Source: Acetobacteraceae bacterium (GTDB lineage: Bacteria; Pseudomonadota; Alphaproteobacteria; Acetobacterales; Acetobacteraceae). Taken from it: DNA of 64,000 bases. A program made the position numbers and the translations under genes. This document shows, piece by piece, positions 44,491 to 53,496 of the stretch (positions are counted from its first letter, which is position 1; each line of letters begins with the position of its first letter). The notes beneath the pieces are model-generated. The model was not told where the DNA came from and did no database searches. It was given only the letters and a program-made list of their open reading frames with translations. Location: assembly GCA_022842185.1 (NCBI GenBank), contig JALHQB010000019.1, forward strand, positions 1 through 64,000. The letters run 5' to 3'.

Positions 44491-45035
44491 CGTGGAAACT
44501 CCGCCGCCAGGTTGAGGAAATCCTGCTGCACCACGGCGAAGGCCATGACGCGTTCCCCCCTGCTGCCGAGGCGGCGATAGAAGGCATGCGCCGCCGCGTT
44601 GGTGTCCCGCGCCGTCAGCCACAGATGGCGCGCACCCTGCGCATGGCCCGCGCGCGCCATGGCGGCGAGCATCGCCCGCGCGATGCCCTGCCGTCGATGG
44701 TCAGGCACCACGAACAGGTCGCCGACATACACGCCCTTCTCGGCATGGCCCGTCTCATAGGTCGGGTGCCCCGTGGCATAGCCGACCAGCGCGCCGCCAC
44801 CGGCCTCGGCGACGATGACGATGGCCTGGCCCAGCAGGTCGCGCAGCAGGGCGTCCGCGGTGGCCAGGCTGGGATTCTCCTCGGCCCGGTTGAGCGCGGC
44901 GATCAGCAGGGTCAGCGCCGCCGCATCCGGCGCAGCCGCCGGCCTGATGCGGACCTCCCGCGCGGGCGGCGTGTCGGGGCAGGGCGGGGGCGTGGACACG
45001 GGTGGTTCTATACCGGACCTGCCCCGCCGCGTCAT
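44487..45035 (-). CDS. GNAT-family N-acetyltransferase, 182 aa
   Basis: After a Pro-rich N-terminal lead (1-25) the GNAT fold starts at VRIRPAAAPDAAALTLLIAA. Motif A is LFVVPDHRRQGIARAMLAAM and motif B is ARDTNAAAHAFYRRLGSRG. The presence of motif A residues QGIA supports acetyl-CoA binding. It overlaps the next GNAT by 4 bp. The first 25 residues look unstructured, so a later start at a GTG (VRIRPAA) is possible. Confidence 0.87.
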
Positions 45036-45057
45036 GGCGGCAGGGCGCGCCGGGGCG

Positions 45058-46032
45058 TCACTCCACCATGATGTTCCCGGCGCGCGCCACAGCGCCCCAC
45101 TTCTCGCGTTCCGCCCGCATGAAGGTCAGCGTCTCGTCGGGGGAGGTGATGCGCGGCGAAGCCCCCAGTTCGCGGAAGCGGGTGACGATCGCCTCCTCGC
45201 GCAGGATCTGGTTCGCCGCCTCGTTGACGCGCCGGATCACCGCGGGCGGCGTCGCCTTCGGCGCCATGAAGGCGTACCAGGCGACCACGGGCTGCGGGTC
45301 GAGGCCCAGCTCCACCATGGTCGGCACATCGGGCATGCGTTCGGATCGTTCGGCGCCCGTGACGGCCAGCGGGCGCACGCGGCCCGCCGAGATATGCCCC
45401 CACCCTGCGCCGACGCTGTCCACCATGATCGGCACCTGGCCCGACACCACGTCCATCTGCGCCTGCGGCGTGCCGCGATACGGCACGCCCGGCATCACCA
45501 GCCGGTGGCGCAGCTTGAAATCCTCGACCAACAGATGGTTGATCGACCCGGAACTCGGATTGGCGTAGTTCCAACGGTCCGGTTCGGCCTGCACGCGCGT
45601 GATCAACCCGCGCATGTCCTGGAACGGCGAGGCTGGGTTCACCACCCACACCATCGGCGAGGCGACGGCGACCGCGATGGGTGCGAGATCCTCCACCGGA
45701 TCGAGCGGCATGTTGCGATAGATCGCGGTGTTGACGGCGATGGCGCCGATATGCGCGAACAGCAGCACATGGCCGTCGGCGGGGCTGCGCTGCACATCCG
45801 TCATGCCGATGATGCCGTTGGCACCTGGCTTGTTGTCGATCACCACCGGCTGGCCGAGCAGTTCGGAGAAGCGTGGCGCCATCAATCGCGCATATGTGTC
45901 ATAGCCGCCGGCCGCGCTGGGCACGACGATGCGGATGGCGCGGCTCGGCCAGGCGGGCTGCGCCAGCGCTGGCGCAGTGAGGGCCATGGCGGGCAAGGCC
46001 AGCGCCGATCGGCGCGAGATCGTGATGGACAT
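45058..46032 (-). CDS. Bug/TctC-family periplasmic substrate-binding protein
   Basis: The third Bug protein in the window, 324 aa. It has a signal peptide (MSITISRRSALALPAMALTA, then PALAQ) and the family cleft motifs RAIRIVVPSAAGGYDTYARL, NKPGANGIIGMTDVQRSPAD and VPYRGTPQAQMDVVSGQVPI. The start at 46032 is chosen because the signal peptide begins there; the frame upstream is not protein-like. It is divergent from a flavoprotein of the acyl-CoA-dehydrogenase type across 159 bp, so the pair may share regulation and a substrate. Confidence 0.92.
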   Translation of the reverse strand: MSITISRRSALALPAMALTAPALAQPAWPSRAIRIVVPSAAGGYDTYARLMAPRFSELLGQPVVIDNKPGANGIIGMTDVQRSPADGHVLLFAHIGAIAVNTAIYRNMPLDPVEDLAPIAVAVASPMVWVVNPASPFQDMRGLITRVQAEPDRWNYANPSSGSINHLLVEDFKLRHRLVMPGVPYRGTPQAQMDVVSGQVPIMVDSVGAGWGHISAGRVRPLAVTGAERSERMPDVPTMVELGLDPQPVVAWYAFMAPKATPPAVIRRVNEAANQILREEAIVTRFRELGASPRITSPDETLTFMRAEREKWGAVARAGNIMVE

Positions 46033-46191
46033 GTCTTCACTCCCGTCGCCATCGGTTCGCCCGCTGGCATTGATGGGCGGATCGGGCCATTCGCCCGCCC
46101 GTGCGTCAAGCCGTCGATTGACGGGGCCAAGGACGCCGCGCAACATTTGCGGCGCAGAAGATCGACAAGATCGTCCAGGGGAAACGGTGAC

Positions 46192-47397
46192 ATGAGCGCA
46201 GCGAGCCAATACGTGCTCTCGACACCGCACGCAGATGATCCGGTGACGCGCGCACGCGCGGTTGCACCGCTGATTGAAGCGGCGGCGCCGCGCATCGAAC
46301 GCGACCGCGAATTGCCCGCCGAATTGCTGGCGGCGATCCATGACGCGCGGCTGGTGCGCGCGCTGCTGCCGCGCACGATTGGCGGCGACGAAGCGACGCC
46401 CGAAACCTATTGCCGGATGTTGGAGGTGATCGCCCGCGCCGATGCCTCCACCGCCTGGTGCATCAGCCAGGCATCGGGTTGTTCGATGGCGGCGGCCTAT
46501 GTCGCGCCGGAGGTGGCGCGGATCATCTGGGGGCCGGCGAATGCGTCGCTCGCCTGGGGCGCCGCTGGGCCAAACCAGATCGCCGAGGTTGTCGATGGCG
46601 GATACCGTGTGACCGGCACCTGGCAATTCGCCAGCGGCGGTCGCCACGCCACCTGGCTGGGCGGCCATTGTCGCGTGAAGGATCGCGACGGCACGATGCG
46701 CGCCAATGCCGATGGCAGCCCGTATGAACGCACTATGCTGTTCGCGCGCGATGCCATCACCATGACGGAGAACTGGCAGGTGATGGGCCTGCGCGGCACC
46801 GGCAGCGACACCTACAGCGTCACCGACCTGTTCGTGCCCGAAGCCTTCACCGTGCGACGCGATCGCGATGAGGAACGCCGCCCGCAAGGCCATGGGCTGC
46901 TGTACAAATTCACCACGACGCATCTCTACGCATCAGGCTTCGCATCGGTGGCGCTCGGCATCGCGCGCGGCATGCTCGACAATTTCGTCACCTTGGCGAG
47001 CGCGAAGACGCCGTGGTCCACAACGCGCATGTTGCGCGACAGCCCGGTGCTGCAAAGCGGCCTGGCCGAGGCCGAGGGTCGCTGGCGCGCCGCCCGTGCG
47101 GGGCTGCACACCGCTCTGCGCGAAACCTGGGACAGCCTCGCCGCCGGCCAGCCGATGGGCACCGACCAGAAGGTGGCGATCCGCCTCGCCAGCACCTTCG
47201 CCACCCACCAGGCCAAGGAGGTCGCGGACTTCGCCTGGGCCGAGGCGGGTGCCACCGCCATCTTCGAAAGCCAGCCCTTCGAGCGCCGCTTCCGCGACAT
47301 CCATGCGGTGACGCAGCAGATCCAGGCGCGCCGCACCCATTTCGAGACCGTGGGCCAGCATCTGATGGGCCTCACGCCACATCCACGCTTCCTCTGA
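46192..47397 (+). CDS. Acyl-CoA dehydrogenase-like flavin monooxygenase/oxidase
   Basis: The 401-aa protein matches the Acyl-CoA_dh_2 (HpaH/DszC-like) subgroup: helical N-domain (IERDRELPAELLAAIHDARL), beta domain (VTGTWQFASGGRHATWLGGH; LRGTGSDTYSVTDLFVPEAF), and a helical C-domain. The Glu expected as a base in true acyl-CoA dehydrogenases is not evident, which favours a flavin-dependent hydroxylase. The ATG at 46192 begins the recognisable N-domain; an open frame of over 450 codons upstream on this strand is antisense to the Bug gene and rejected. It is 13 bp from the VOC gene, so likely an operon. Confidence 0.85.
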   Translation: MSAASQYVLSTPHADDPVTRARAVAPLIEAAAPRIERDRELPAELLAAIHDARLVRALLPRTIGGDEATPETYCRMLEVIARADASTAWCISQASGCSMAAAYVAPEVARIIWGPANASLAWGAAGPNQIAEVVDGGYRVTGTWQFASGGRHATWLGGHCRVKDRDGTMRANADGSPYERTMLFARDAITMTENWQVMGLRGTGSDTYSVTDLFVPEAFTVRRDRDEERRPQGHGLLYKFTTTHLYASGFASVALGIARGMLDNFVTLASAKTPWSTTRMLRDSPVLQSGLAEAEGRWRAARAGLHTALRETWDSLAAGQPMGTDQKVAIRLASTFATHQAKEVADFAWAEAGATAIFESQPFERRFRDIHAVTQQIQARRTHFETVGQHLMGLTPHPRFL

Positions 47398-47410
47398 CGG
47401 AGACCGGACC

Positions 47411-47818
47411 ATGCCGCTCGAAGGCCTGAACCACTATACCATCCGCCCCGTCGATCTGACGAAGACGCGGGATTTCTACGTCAACCTGCTGGGGCTGGAG
47501 GATGGTTACCGCCCGCCACTCGGCTTCGAAGGCTACTGGCTGTATTGCGGCGGCAACCCGACCGTGCACCTGATCGGTCCGCGCCCGCAGCGGGAGGCCG
47601 GCTGGCCGGAACGCGTCGTGGGCCCGACCGGGCTGCTCGATCACATCGCGTTTTCCTGCACCGGCCTTGCGGAGATGCGCGATCGGTTGACGAAGAGCGG
47701 CGTGACCTTCGAGGAGCGCGTGATTCCGCGCGACCGGCAGACGCAGCTGTTCCTGCATGACCCCGACGGGGTGGCGGTGGAACTGAACTACCCGCCGTCG
47801 GAGACGGCGCCGGCGTAG
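47411..47818 (+). CDS. VOC/glyoxalase-family protein, 135 aa
   Basis: One vicinal-oxygen-chelate module pair is visible: LNHYTIRPVDLTKTRDFYVN with metal-type His, HLIGPRPQ in the middle, and LLDHIAFSCTGLAEMRDRL plus LFLHDPDGVAVELNY in the second half. The Glu and His metal ligands are plausible (HIAF; VELN). Together with the flavoprotein upstream it could act on an aromatic or diketone intermediate; this is inference from neighbourhood only. The GGAG site precedes the ATG. Confidence 0.88.
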   Translation: MPLEGLNHYTIRPVDLTKTRDFYVNLLGLEDGYRPPLGFEGYWLYCGGNPTVHLIGPRPQREAGWPERVVGPTGLLDHIAFSCTGLAEMRDRLTKSGVTFEERVIPRDRQTQLFLHDPDGVAVELNYPPSETAPA

Positions 47819-47838
47819 GGTCCGGGCTTCACGGGGGG

Positions 47839-48016
47839 ACCGAGAAGGGCTTTGCCCCTCTCGGGCTCTTCCCACCAAAGGCTTAAGGCCTTTGGAAACC
47901 ATCACAAAGGACGGTTGGGCAGCGGGCTTGCCGGCTCAGCACCAAGTCGAGGTGTCCAGAGGCCCTTAGGCCTTTGGTGGGGAGAGGTTCGGGGAGGGGC
48001 GAGACCCTTCTCCGAG
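47839..48016. repeat. Inverted half-pair of the intergenic repeat, copy D
   Basis: The left half (47839-47900) has GAGAAGGGCTTTGCCCCTCTC, cut here to GAGAAGGGCTTTGCCCC, then CCCACC and the palindrome AAAGGCTTAAGGCCTTT (47877-47893), ending GGAAACC as in copies B and C. The right half (47957-48016) is the same module in reverse: CCCTTAGGCCTTTGGTGGGG and GAGGTTCGGGGAGGGGCGAG. About 56 bp unlike the other copies lies between. It sits between the 3' ends of the VOC and recN genes, so like copy B it lies between convergent genes. Confidence 0.75.
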
Positions 48017-48045
48017 CACCCCGTCGCACGGGACGTGAGCGCCCG

Positions 48046-49722
48046 TCACCGCGTCCCCGCCAGCAGCGATTCCGCCGCCGCGCGCGCGGCATCCGTCACG
48101 CGCTCGCCCGCCAGCATCCGCGCCAGTTCTTCGCGCCTTTCCGCATCCGGCAGCGCTTCCACGCGCGTCTCCGCCCGTCCGCCCCTGACCTGTTTGGCGA
48201 CGCGCAGATGCGCGGCCCCGCGCGCGGCAACCTGCGGTGAATGCGTGACGACCAGCACCTGCAGCCGTTCCGCCACGCGGGCCAGGCGTTCCCCGACGGC
48301 GGCCGCGGTGGCGCCGCCGATGCCGGAATCCACTTCGTCGAACACCAGCGTGGGCACTGGCGACCCGCGCGCGAGGACGACTTTCAACGCCAGCATCAGC
48401 CGCGACAATTCACCGCCCGAGGCGATCTTGGCCAATTGCCCCGGCGTCTGGCCTGGGTTGGTCGAGACGAGGAAGGCGATCCGGTCCTGCCCATCCGGCC
48501 CCCATGCGGCTTCGTCGCGGGCCCCGATGTCGATGGCAAGCCGTGCGCGGTCGAGTTTCAGCGGCGGCAGTTCCTGGGCCGCCGCCTGTTCCAGCCGGCC
48601 GGCGGCTTCGCGCCGGGCCTCGGTGAGGGCAGCCCCGGCGGCGAGATACGCCTTGCGCGACGCGACCTCGTCGCGTTCCAGCGCGGCAACGCGGCCGGAC
48701 CCGGCGTCGAGGGCTTCGAGCCGGGCGCGCAGGTCGGTGGCGAGCGCGGGCAGGTCCACGACGGTGACGGAATGCTTGCGCGCCGCGGCGCGCAGGGCGA
48801 ACAGGCGTTCCTCCACCACTTCCAGCCGACGCGGATCGGGGCCGCCTTCCTGCAACAGGCGTGACAGCGCGCCCTCGGCCTCGGCCAGGGCGTCCTGCGC
48901 AGCGGCAAGCGCCACCAGGGCGGGCTGCGCTTCCTCATTCGGTGGCGGCAGGCGTTCCAGGGCGCGCGCGGCCTCGCGCAAGGCGCGGGCAGGCGAGGCG
49001 GCGCGGCGGTCGCGCGGAGTGAGTTCCCCGATGGCGGTGGCGATCGCCTCGGCCCGGCGTTCACCTTGCTGGAGGCGCTGGCGCTCGGCGGCGAGGCGCT
49101 CGTCCTCGCCTTCCTCGGGGTTCAGCTCCTTCAATTCGGCGACGGCGTGGCGGAGCCATTCCTCCTCCCGCTGCGCGGCGGCGATCGCCTCGCGCGCCTC
49201 CTTCAGCCGTTTCGTCGCGGTGCGCCAGGCGGACCAGGCCTCTGCTGTGCCGGAACGATACGGTTCGAGGGCGCCGAAGGCATCGAGCAGGCCGGCATGG
49301 GTGGCGGGGTCGGCGAGGCCCACCTGATCATGCTGGCCCTGGATTTCGACCAGCAGCGCACCGAGCCGGCGCAGCAGCGCGACCCCGACCGGCTGGTCGT
49401 TGACGAAGGCACGCGACCGGCCATCGGCCTGCACCACGCGGCGCAGCACCAGGTCGTCCTCGGGTTCGATCCCCTGTTCGCGCAGCATGTCGAAGGCGGG
49501 GTGGCCGGCGGGCGGGTGGAAAGCGGCGGCGACGGATGCCTGTGTCTGGCCGGCGCGCACCATGCCCGATTCAGCGCGCCCCCCCAGGGCGAGCCCGAGG
49601 CTGTCCAGCAGGATCGACTTGCCCGCCCCGGTCTCACCGGTCAGTGCGGTGAGGCCCGGACCGAAGGCGAGGTCCAGGCGCTCAATCAGCACCACGTCGC
49701 GGATGGCGAGGCTGGAGAGCAC
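48046..49722 (-). CDS. recN: DNA repair protein RecN
   Basis: The 558-aa SMC-like ATPase acts in double-strand-break repair. Walker A is in LTALTGETGAGKSILLDSLG, the Walker B/D-loop is LVFDEVDSGIGGATAAAVGE, and the ABC signature is ASGGELSRLMLALK, all around a long coiled-coil (about 150-370). The GTG start at 49722 (VLSSLAIRDVVLIERLDL) fits the conserved N-terminus. It follows bamD on the same strand by 19 bp and ends near repeat copy D. Confidence 0.96.
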   Translation of the reverse strand: MLSSLAIRDVVLIERLDLAFGPGLTALTGETGAGKSILLDSLGLALGGRAESGMVRAGQTQASVAAAFHPPAGHPAFDMLREQGIEPEDDLVLRRVVQADGRSRAFVNDQPVGVALLRRLGALLVEIQGQHDQVGLADPATHAGLLDAFGALEPYRSGTAEAWSAWRTATKRLKEAREAIAAAQREEEWLRHAVAELKELNPEEGEDERLAAERQRLQQGERRAEAIATAIGELTPRDRRAASPARALREAARALERLPPPNEEAQPALVALAAAQDALAEAEGALSRLLQEGGPDPRRLEVVEERLFALRAAARKHSVTVVDLPALATDLRARLEALDAGSGRVAALERDEVASRKAYLAAGAALTEARREAAGRLEQAAAQELPPLKLDRARLAIDIGARDEAAWGPDGQDRIAFLVSTNPGQTPGQLAKIASGGELSRLMLALKVVLARGSPVPTLVFDEVDSGIGGATAAAVGERLARVAERLQVLVVTHSPQVAARGAAHLRVAKQVRGGRAETRVEALPDAERREELARMLAGERVTDAARAAAESLLAGTR

Positions 49723-49741
49723 GGCGGGTCCGTGCCTCTGC

Positions 49742-50605
49742 TCAGAACAGCCAGTTGAGCGAGCGGGTCACGAAGCCGGGGCGGTCCTGGCTGGCCGGCG
49801 ACGCCCCTTCGACCAGCAGGGCGTAGGAATCCTGGTACCACGGGCTGCCCGGGTAATTGTGACCGAGCACCGAGGCGGTGCGCCGCGCTTCATCGGTCAG
49901 GCCCAGCGAGATGTAGATCTCGGTCAGGCGGTGCAGCGCCTCGGGGACGTGGTTGGTGGTCTGGTATTCATCGACCACGCGGCGGAAGCGGCCGATCGCG
50001 GCGGTGGACAACCCCTGGCGCTGGTACCAGCGCCCGACATGCATCTCGCGGCCCGCCAGGTGGTCCCTCGCCAGGTCCATCTTCAAGCGCGCATCGCGGG
50101 CATAGGCGGTGTCGGGGAACCGGTTCACGAGTTCCTGCAGCGACGTCATGGCCGTGATGGTCTGCTGCTGGTCCCGCTGCGAATCGTTGATCTGTTCGTA
50201 CTGGGACAGCGCGCGCAAGTAATAGGCATACGCGATGTCGCGATGCGCCGGGTGCAGCTGGATGAAGCGGTCCAGCGCGCCGATCGCCTCGGTATAGCGA
50301 TTGCGCTGGTAATCCGTATAGGCCGCCATCAGCTTGGCATTGGTGGCCCAGGTGGAATACGGGTGCTCGCGTTCCACCGCGTCGAACAGATCGACGGCGC
50401 GCTGGAAGCGGTTGGCGCGCAGTTCCTGCATGCCGGCGGCGTACAGCGCCTCGGGCGACTGGTCGGCGGCATCGGCCGGCGCCGTGTTGGGCGACAGCGA
50501 TGGGTCCGCCCCGGTGCCTTGCTGGAAGCGGTTGCTTCCGCTGCAGGCGGCCAGGAGCACAACGAAAAGGACAGGCAGGACTCGACGGAGCATTTCGGCA
50601 GCCAT
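49742..50605 (-). CDS. bamD: Outer-membrane assembly lipoprotein BamD
   Basis: BamD is the TPR lipoprotein partner of BamA in beta-barrel insertion. The 287-aa protein has a lipoprotein signal with lipobox LLAAC (MLRRVLPVLFVVLLAAC), a low-complexity linker, and five TPRs starting at SPEALYAAGMQELRANRFQR, including HPYSTWATNAKLMAAYTDYQ and the conserved QELVNRFPDTAYARDARLKM. Two ATGs are possible (50605 and 50593); the second starts the signal peptide and is as likely. Gene order lpxC-bamD-recN is typical of alphaproteobacteria. Confidence 0.93.
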   Translation of the reverse strand: MAAEMLRRVLPVLFVVLLAACSGSNRFQQGTGADPSLSPNTAPADAADQSPEALYAAGMQELRANRFQRAVDLFDAVEREHPYSTWATNAKLMAAYTDYQRNRYTEAIGALDRFIQLHPAHRDIAYAYYLRALSQYEQINDSQRDQQQTITAMTSLQELVNRFPDTAYARDARLKMDLARDHLAGREMHVGRWYQRQGLSTAAIGRFRRVVDEYQTTNHVPEALHRLTEIYISLGLTDEARRTASVLGHNYPGSPWYQDSYALLVEGASPASQDRPGFVTRSLNWLF

Positions 50606-50663
50606 GATATCGCGCCGCTCTATATCATGCGGTTGGCCGGGCGCGCCAAGTCGCCGGGTTCGA

Positions 50664-51611
50664 TCAGGCGATGGCCGGGGCAGCAGCGGCGCGCATCGGG
50701 GTCGCCGACACACCTTCGGAGAAGGCCGCGAGACCCGCGAAACGCCAGGCCGAGGCATCGGCGAACAGCGCCCGCAACAGGCGATTGTTCAGCGCATGGC
50801 CCGACCGGCTGCCGCGGAAGCGGGCACGCAGCGGGGCGCCGGCGAGCGCCAGATCCCCCACCACGTCGAGCAGCTTGTGGCGCACGAATTCGTCAGGACG
50901 GCGCAGCCCGCCCGGATTGAGCACCAGCGGACCATCCACGACCACCGCATTCGCCAGGCTGCCACCCTGGGCAAGCCCGACGGCACGCAGGCGGGCCACG
51001 TCCTCGGCCAGGGTGAAGGTGCGGGCATCGGCCAGCCCCTCGCGGAAGCTGCGCTCGGAGATCCGCATGGACACGTCCTGGCGGCCGATGGCGGTGTTGG
51101 GGAAGTCGATCTCCAGCGCCGCATCGAAGGCGGATTCACGGCCGGGGAGCAACTCGGCGAAGGCGCCGTTCGCTTCCTCGACACGGATCGGGCGCAGCAC
51201 CTCGATCACCGCGCGCGGCGCGGCGGTGGTGGCGATGCCGGCGCAATCGATCAGGAAGACGAAGGGCGCGGCCGAACCGTCCATGATCGGGACTTCGGGG
51301 CCATCGACCTCGACGATCGCGTCGTCGATGCCGCAGCCGGCGAGCGCTGCCATCACGTGCTCGATGGTCGAGATGCGGGCCTCGCCTTCGCCGAGCGCGG
51401 TGCACAGGCGCGTATCGACCACGCGGTCGAACAGCGCGGGGATCTCGATCCCGCCGAGGTCGGTGCGACGGAACAAGATCCCGGTGCCCGCGGCGGCGGG
51501 GCGCAGCGTGACGGTGGCGCGGAGGCCGGAATGCAGGCCGACGCCGACGCACCCGATGGGTGCCTTCAGAGTCCTGCGCCGCCCCGTCTCGACCGAAATG
51601 AAACCGTCCAT
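50664..51611 (-). CDS. lpxC: UDP-3-O-acyl-N-acetylglucosamine deacetylase
   Basis: LpxC makes the first committed step of lipid A synthesis. The 315-aa zinc enzyme has LKAPIGCVGVGLHSGLRATV, the zinc His in STIEHVMAALAG, FVFLIDCAGI, FREGLADARTFTLAEDV, the HKLLDVVGDLALAG block (second His, catalytic Asp) and RGSRSGHALNNRLLRAL. Length matches the family. A strong terminator behind ftsZ and a 297-bp gap suggest lpxC has its own promoter. Confidence 0.97.
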   Translation of the reverse strand: MDGFISVETGRRRTLKAPIGCVGVGLHSGLRATVTLRPAAAGTGILFRRTDLGGIEIPALFDRVVDTRLCTALGEGEARISTIEHVMAALAGCGIDDAIVEVDGPEVPIMDGSAAPFVFLIDCAGIATTAAPRAVIEVLRPIRVEEANGAFAELLPGRESAFDAALEIDFPNTAIGRQDVSMRISERSFREGLADARTFTLAEDVARLRAVGLAQGGSLANAVVVDGPLVLNPGGLRRPDEFVRHKLLDVVGDLALAGAPLRARFRGSRSGHALNNRLLRALFADASAWRFAGLAAFSEGVSATPMRAAAAPAIA

Positions 51612-51840
51612 AAACCCCGTAACCTTTCGCGGGAGAGACCGTTGCCTCGGCGACCCGATCGGGACCGGGTGGAGGCAAGGGTTAACACCCAGGGTTACAA
51701 AAGCACTGTGCGGTGCGGGATGCCATTCAAGCCTTGTTTCTCTATATTACGCTACAAGCCATTGATTTTATTGAATTGGTGCGGCGCGCAATAGGGCAAA
51801 AATGGGGCGTGTTACCATCAGGCGCGTGAACAAGGCTGAA
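51612..51840 (-). promoter_or_regulatory. Probable lpxC promoter region
   Basis: The gap between the ftsZ terminator and lpxC holds a markedly AT-rich stretch (about 51732-51782, including ATTACG and TTGATTTTATTG on the + strand) in an otherwise GC-rich setting. Reading toward lpxC it offers TATAGAG-like -10 candidates, but no convincing -35 at proper spacing, so exact elements are not called. No gene is present. Confidence 0.35.
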
Positions 51841-51881
51841 CAAAAACCACGCCCCGAAAGCCGTCGGGCCTTCGGGGCGTG
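51841..51881 (-). terminator. Intrinsic terminator after ftsZ
   Basis: CACGCCCCGAA (51848-51858) and TTCGGGGCGTG (51871-51881) pair over 11 bp, with further pairing inside the loop. Read on the minus strand, the stem is followed by GTTTTTG. It lies 28 bp after the ftsZ stop and marks the end of the dcw operon. Confidence 0.85.
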
Positions 51882-51908
51882 AGTGATGTCGGCACGATGG
51901 TCGTCGGA

Positions 51909-53438
51909 TCAGTTGCTCTGGCGGCGCAGGAAGGTCGGGATCTCGAGGCCCATTTCATCCTGCTGCTGCGCCGGGCGCTGCGGTGCCGAGCGGGTCGGCG
52001 CGCCGACCGAAGGTTCCATGCGCAGCGTCGGTGCCACCGGGTGTTGCATCGGGGCGCTGGCGGCGTCGGGCAGGCTGCGCCGCATCATGCCGCCAAGCCC
52101 GGTCGCCTTTTGGAACAGGCCGCGAATGCCCGCGCCGCGCTGGGGTTCGACCGTGGCCGGGCGCATCTGCGGCGTGGCCTCATGGTACTGCGGGGCCTGC
52201 GCCACGGTGACTGGCGCCGCTTCCAGCACGACCGGCGGCGCGGCTTCGGCCTGCGGCGCGTCCTGGAATTGCGGTTCGGCCGAGGTATCGACCACCGCCT
52301 GGCGCATCACCGGCATGGCCGCGACCGGCGCAGCCTCGGCCACGCGACGCACGAAGGACGCGGCGGCGGGACGCGGCGCGGCGGACGGCGCCACGGATTG
52401 ATTGCCGACCGCGGAGACCGGGCCGCCATTGACCACCAGCTTCGGCCGCACGGCTTCTTCCTGCACCACCATGTCGATCCCGGTGGCGACGACCGAAACG
52501 CGCACGCGCCCGTTCATGTCCTCATCGACCGAGGTGCCGAAGATGATGTTGGCGTCCTCGTCCACTTCCTTGCGGATGCGGTTGGCCGCGGCGTCCACCT
52601 CGAACAGAGTCATGTCGAGGCCGCCGGTGATGTTGATCAGAACGCCCTTGGCGCCCGCCATCGAGATGTCCTCGAGCAGCGGGTTGTTGATGGCGGCTTC
52701 GGCGGCCTTGGTGGCGCGGTCGTCGCCATCAGCCTCGCCGGTGCCCATCATCGCCTTGCCCATTTCCGCCATCACGGTGCGGATATCGGCGAAGTCGAGA
52801 TTGACCATGCCCGGATTGACCATCAGGTCGGTCACGCCGCGCACGCCCATGTACAGGACGTTGTCGGCCATCTTGAACGCTTCCTGGAAGGTGGTGCGTT
52901 CGGTGGCCAGCCTGAACAGGTTCTGGTTCGGGATGACGATCAGCGTATCGACGAAGGATTGCAGTTCCTCAATGCCGGAATCAGCGGATTTCTTCCGCTT
53001 CGGCCCTTCAAAGTCGAACGGCTTGGTCACCACGCCGACGGTCAGGATGCCGCGTTCGCGCGCCATGCGCGCGATCACCGGCGCGGCACCCGTGCCGGTG
53101 CCGCCGCCCATGCCGGCGGTGATGAAGATCATGTGCACGCCTTCGATGTGGCGCGCGAGTTCTTCCATCGCTTCTTCAGCGGCGGCGCGCCCGATCTCGG
53201 GCTTGGCGCCGGCGCCGAGACCCTGCGTGAGATGCGGTCCGAGCTGCACGCGCCGTTCGGCACGCGAATGGAACAGCGACTGGCTGTCGGTGTTGGCGAC
53301 GAGGAACTCGACGCCGTCGAGCCCCATCGCGATCATGTTGTTGACCGCGTTGGTACCACCGCCGCCGACACCGACGACCGTGATGCGCGGGCTGAAATCC
53401 GTGTGCTGCGTCTGCGGCACGGTCAGGTTCAGGGTCAT
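51909..53438 (-). CDS. ftsZ: Cell-division GTPase FtsZ
   Basis: The 509-aa tubulin homologue forms the Z-ring. The GTP-binding motifs are [18 protein letters not shown], the tubulin signature [10 protein letters not shown], and the T7 loop [12 protein letters not shown] long variable linker (about 320-490, Pro/Ala/Gln-rich) leads to the conserved C-terminal peptide [12 protein letters not shown], which binds FtsA and other partners. The ATG at 53438 follows an AGGAGG site. It is the last gene of the dcw transcript; ftsA precedes it by 58 bp. Confidence 0.98.
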   Translation of the reverse strand: MTLNLTVPQTQHTDFSPRITVVGVGGGGTNAVNNMIAMGLDGVEFLVANTDSQSLFHSRAERRVQLGPHLTQGLGAGAKPEIGRAAAEEAMEELARHIEGVHMIFITAGMGGGTGTGAAPVIARMARERGILTVGVVTKPFDFEGPKRKKSADSGIEELQSFVDTLIVIPNQNLFRLATERTTFQEAFKMADNVLYMGVRGVTDLMVNPGMVNLDFADIRTVMAEMGKAMMGTGEADGDDRATKAAEAAINNPLLEDISMAGAKGVLINITGGLDMTLFEVDAAANRIRKEVDEDANIIFGTSVDEDMNGRVRVSVVATGIDMVVQEEAVRPKLVVNGGPVSAVGNQSVAPSAAPRPAAASFVRRVAEAAPVAAMPVMRQAVVDTSAEPQFQDAPQAEAAPPVVLEAAPVTVAQAPQYHEATPQMRPATVEPQRGAGIRGLFQKATGLGGMMRRSLPDAASAPMQHPVAPTLRMEPSVGAPTRSAPQRPAQQQDEMGLEIPTFLRRQSN

Positions 53439-53496
53439 GGGCGGGCCTCCTGTTGAAGCTCTAGGGGATCGCGTCGATTCGTGGCGAGAGCCAGAT

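Noticed and set aside
44815..46191. A long N-terminal extension of the flavoprotein upstream of 46192
   Set aside because: The extension is antisense to the Bug gene and the GNAT; family similarity begins at the ATG at 46192.
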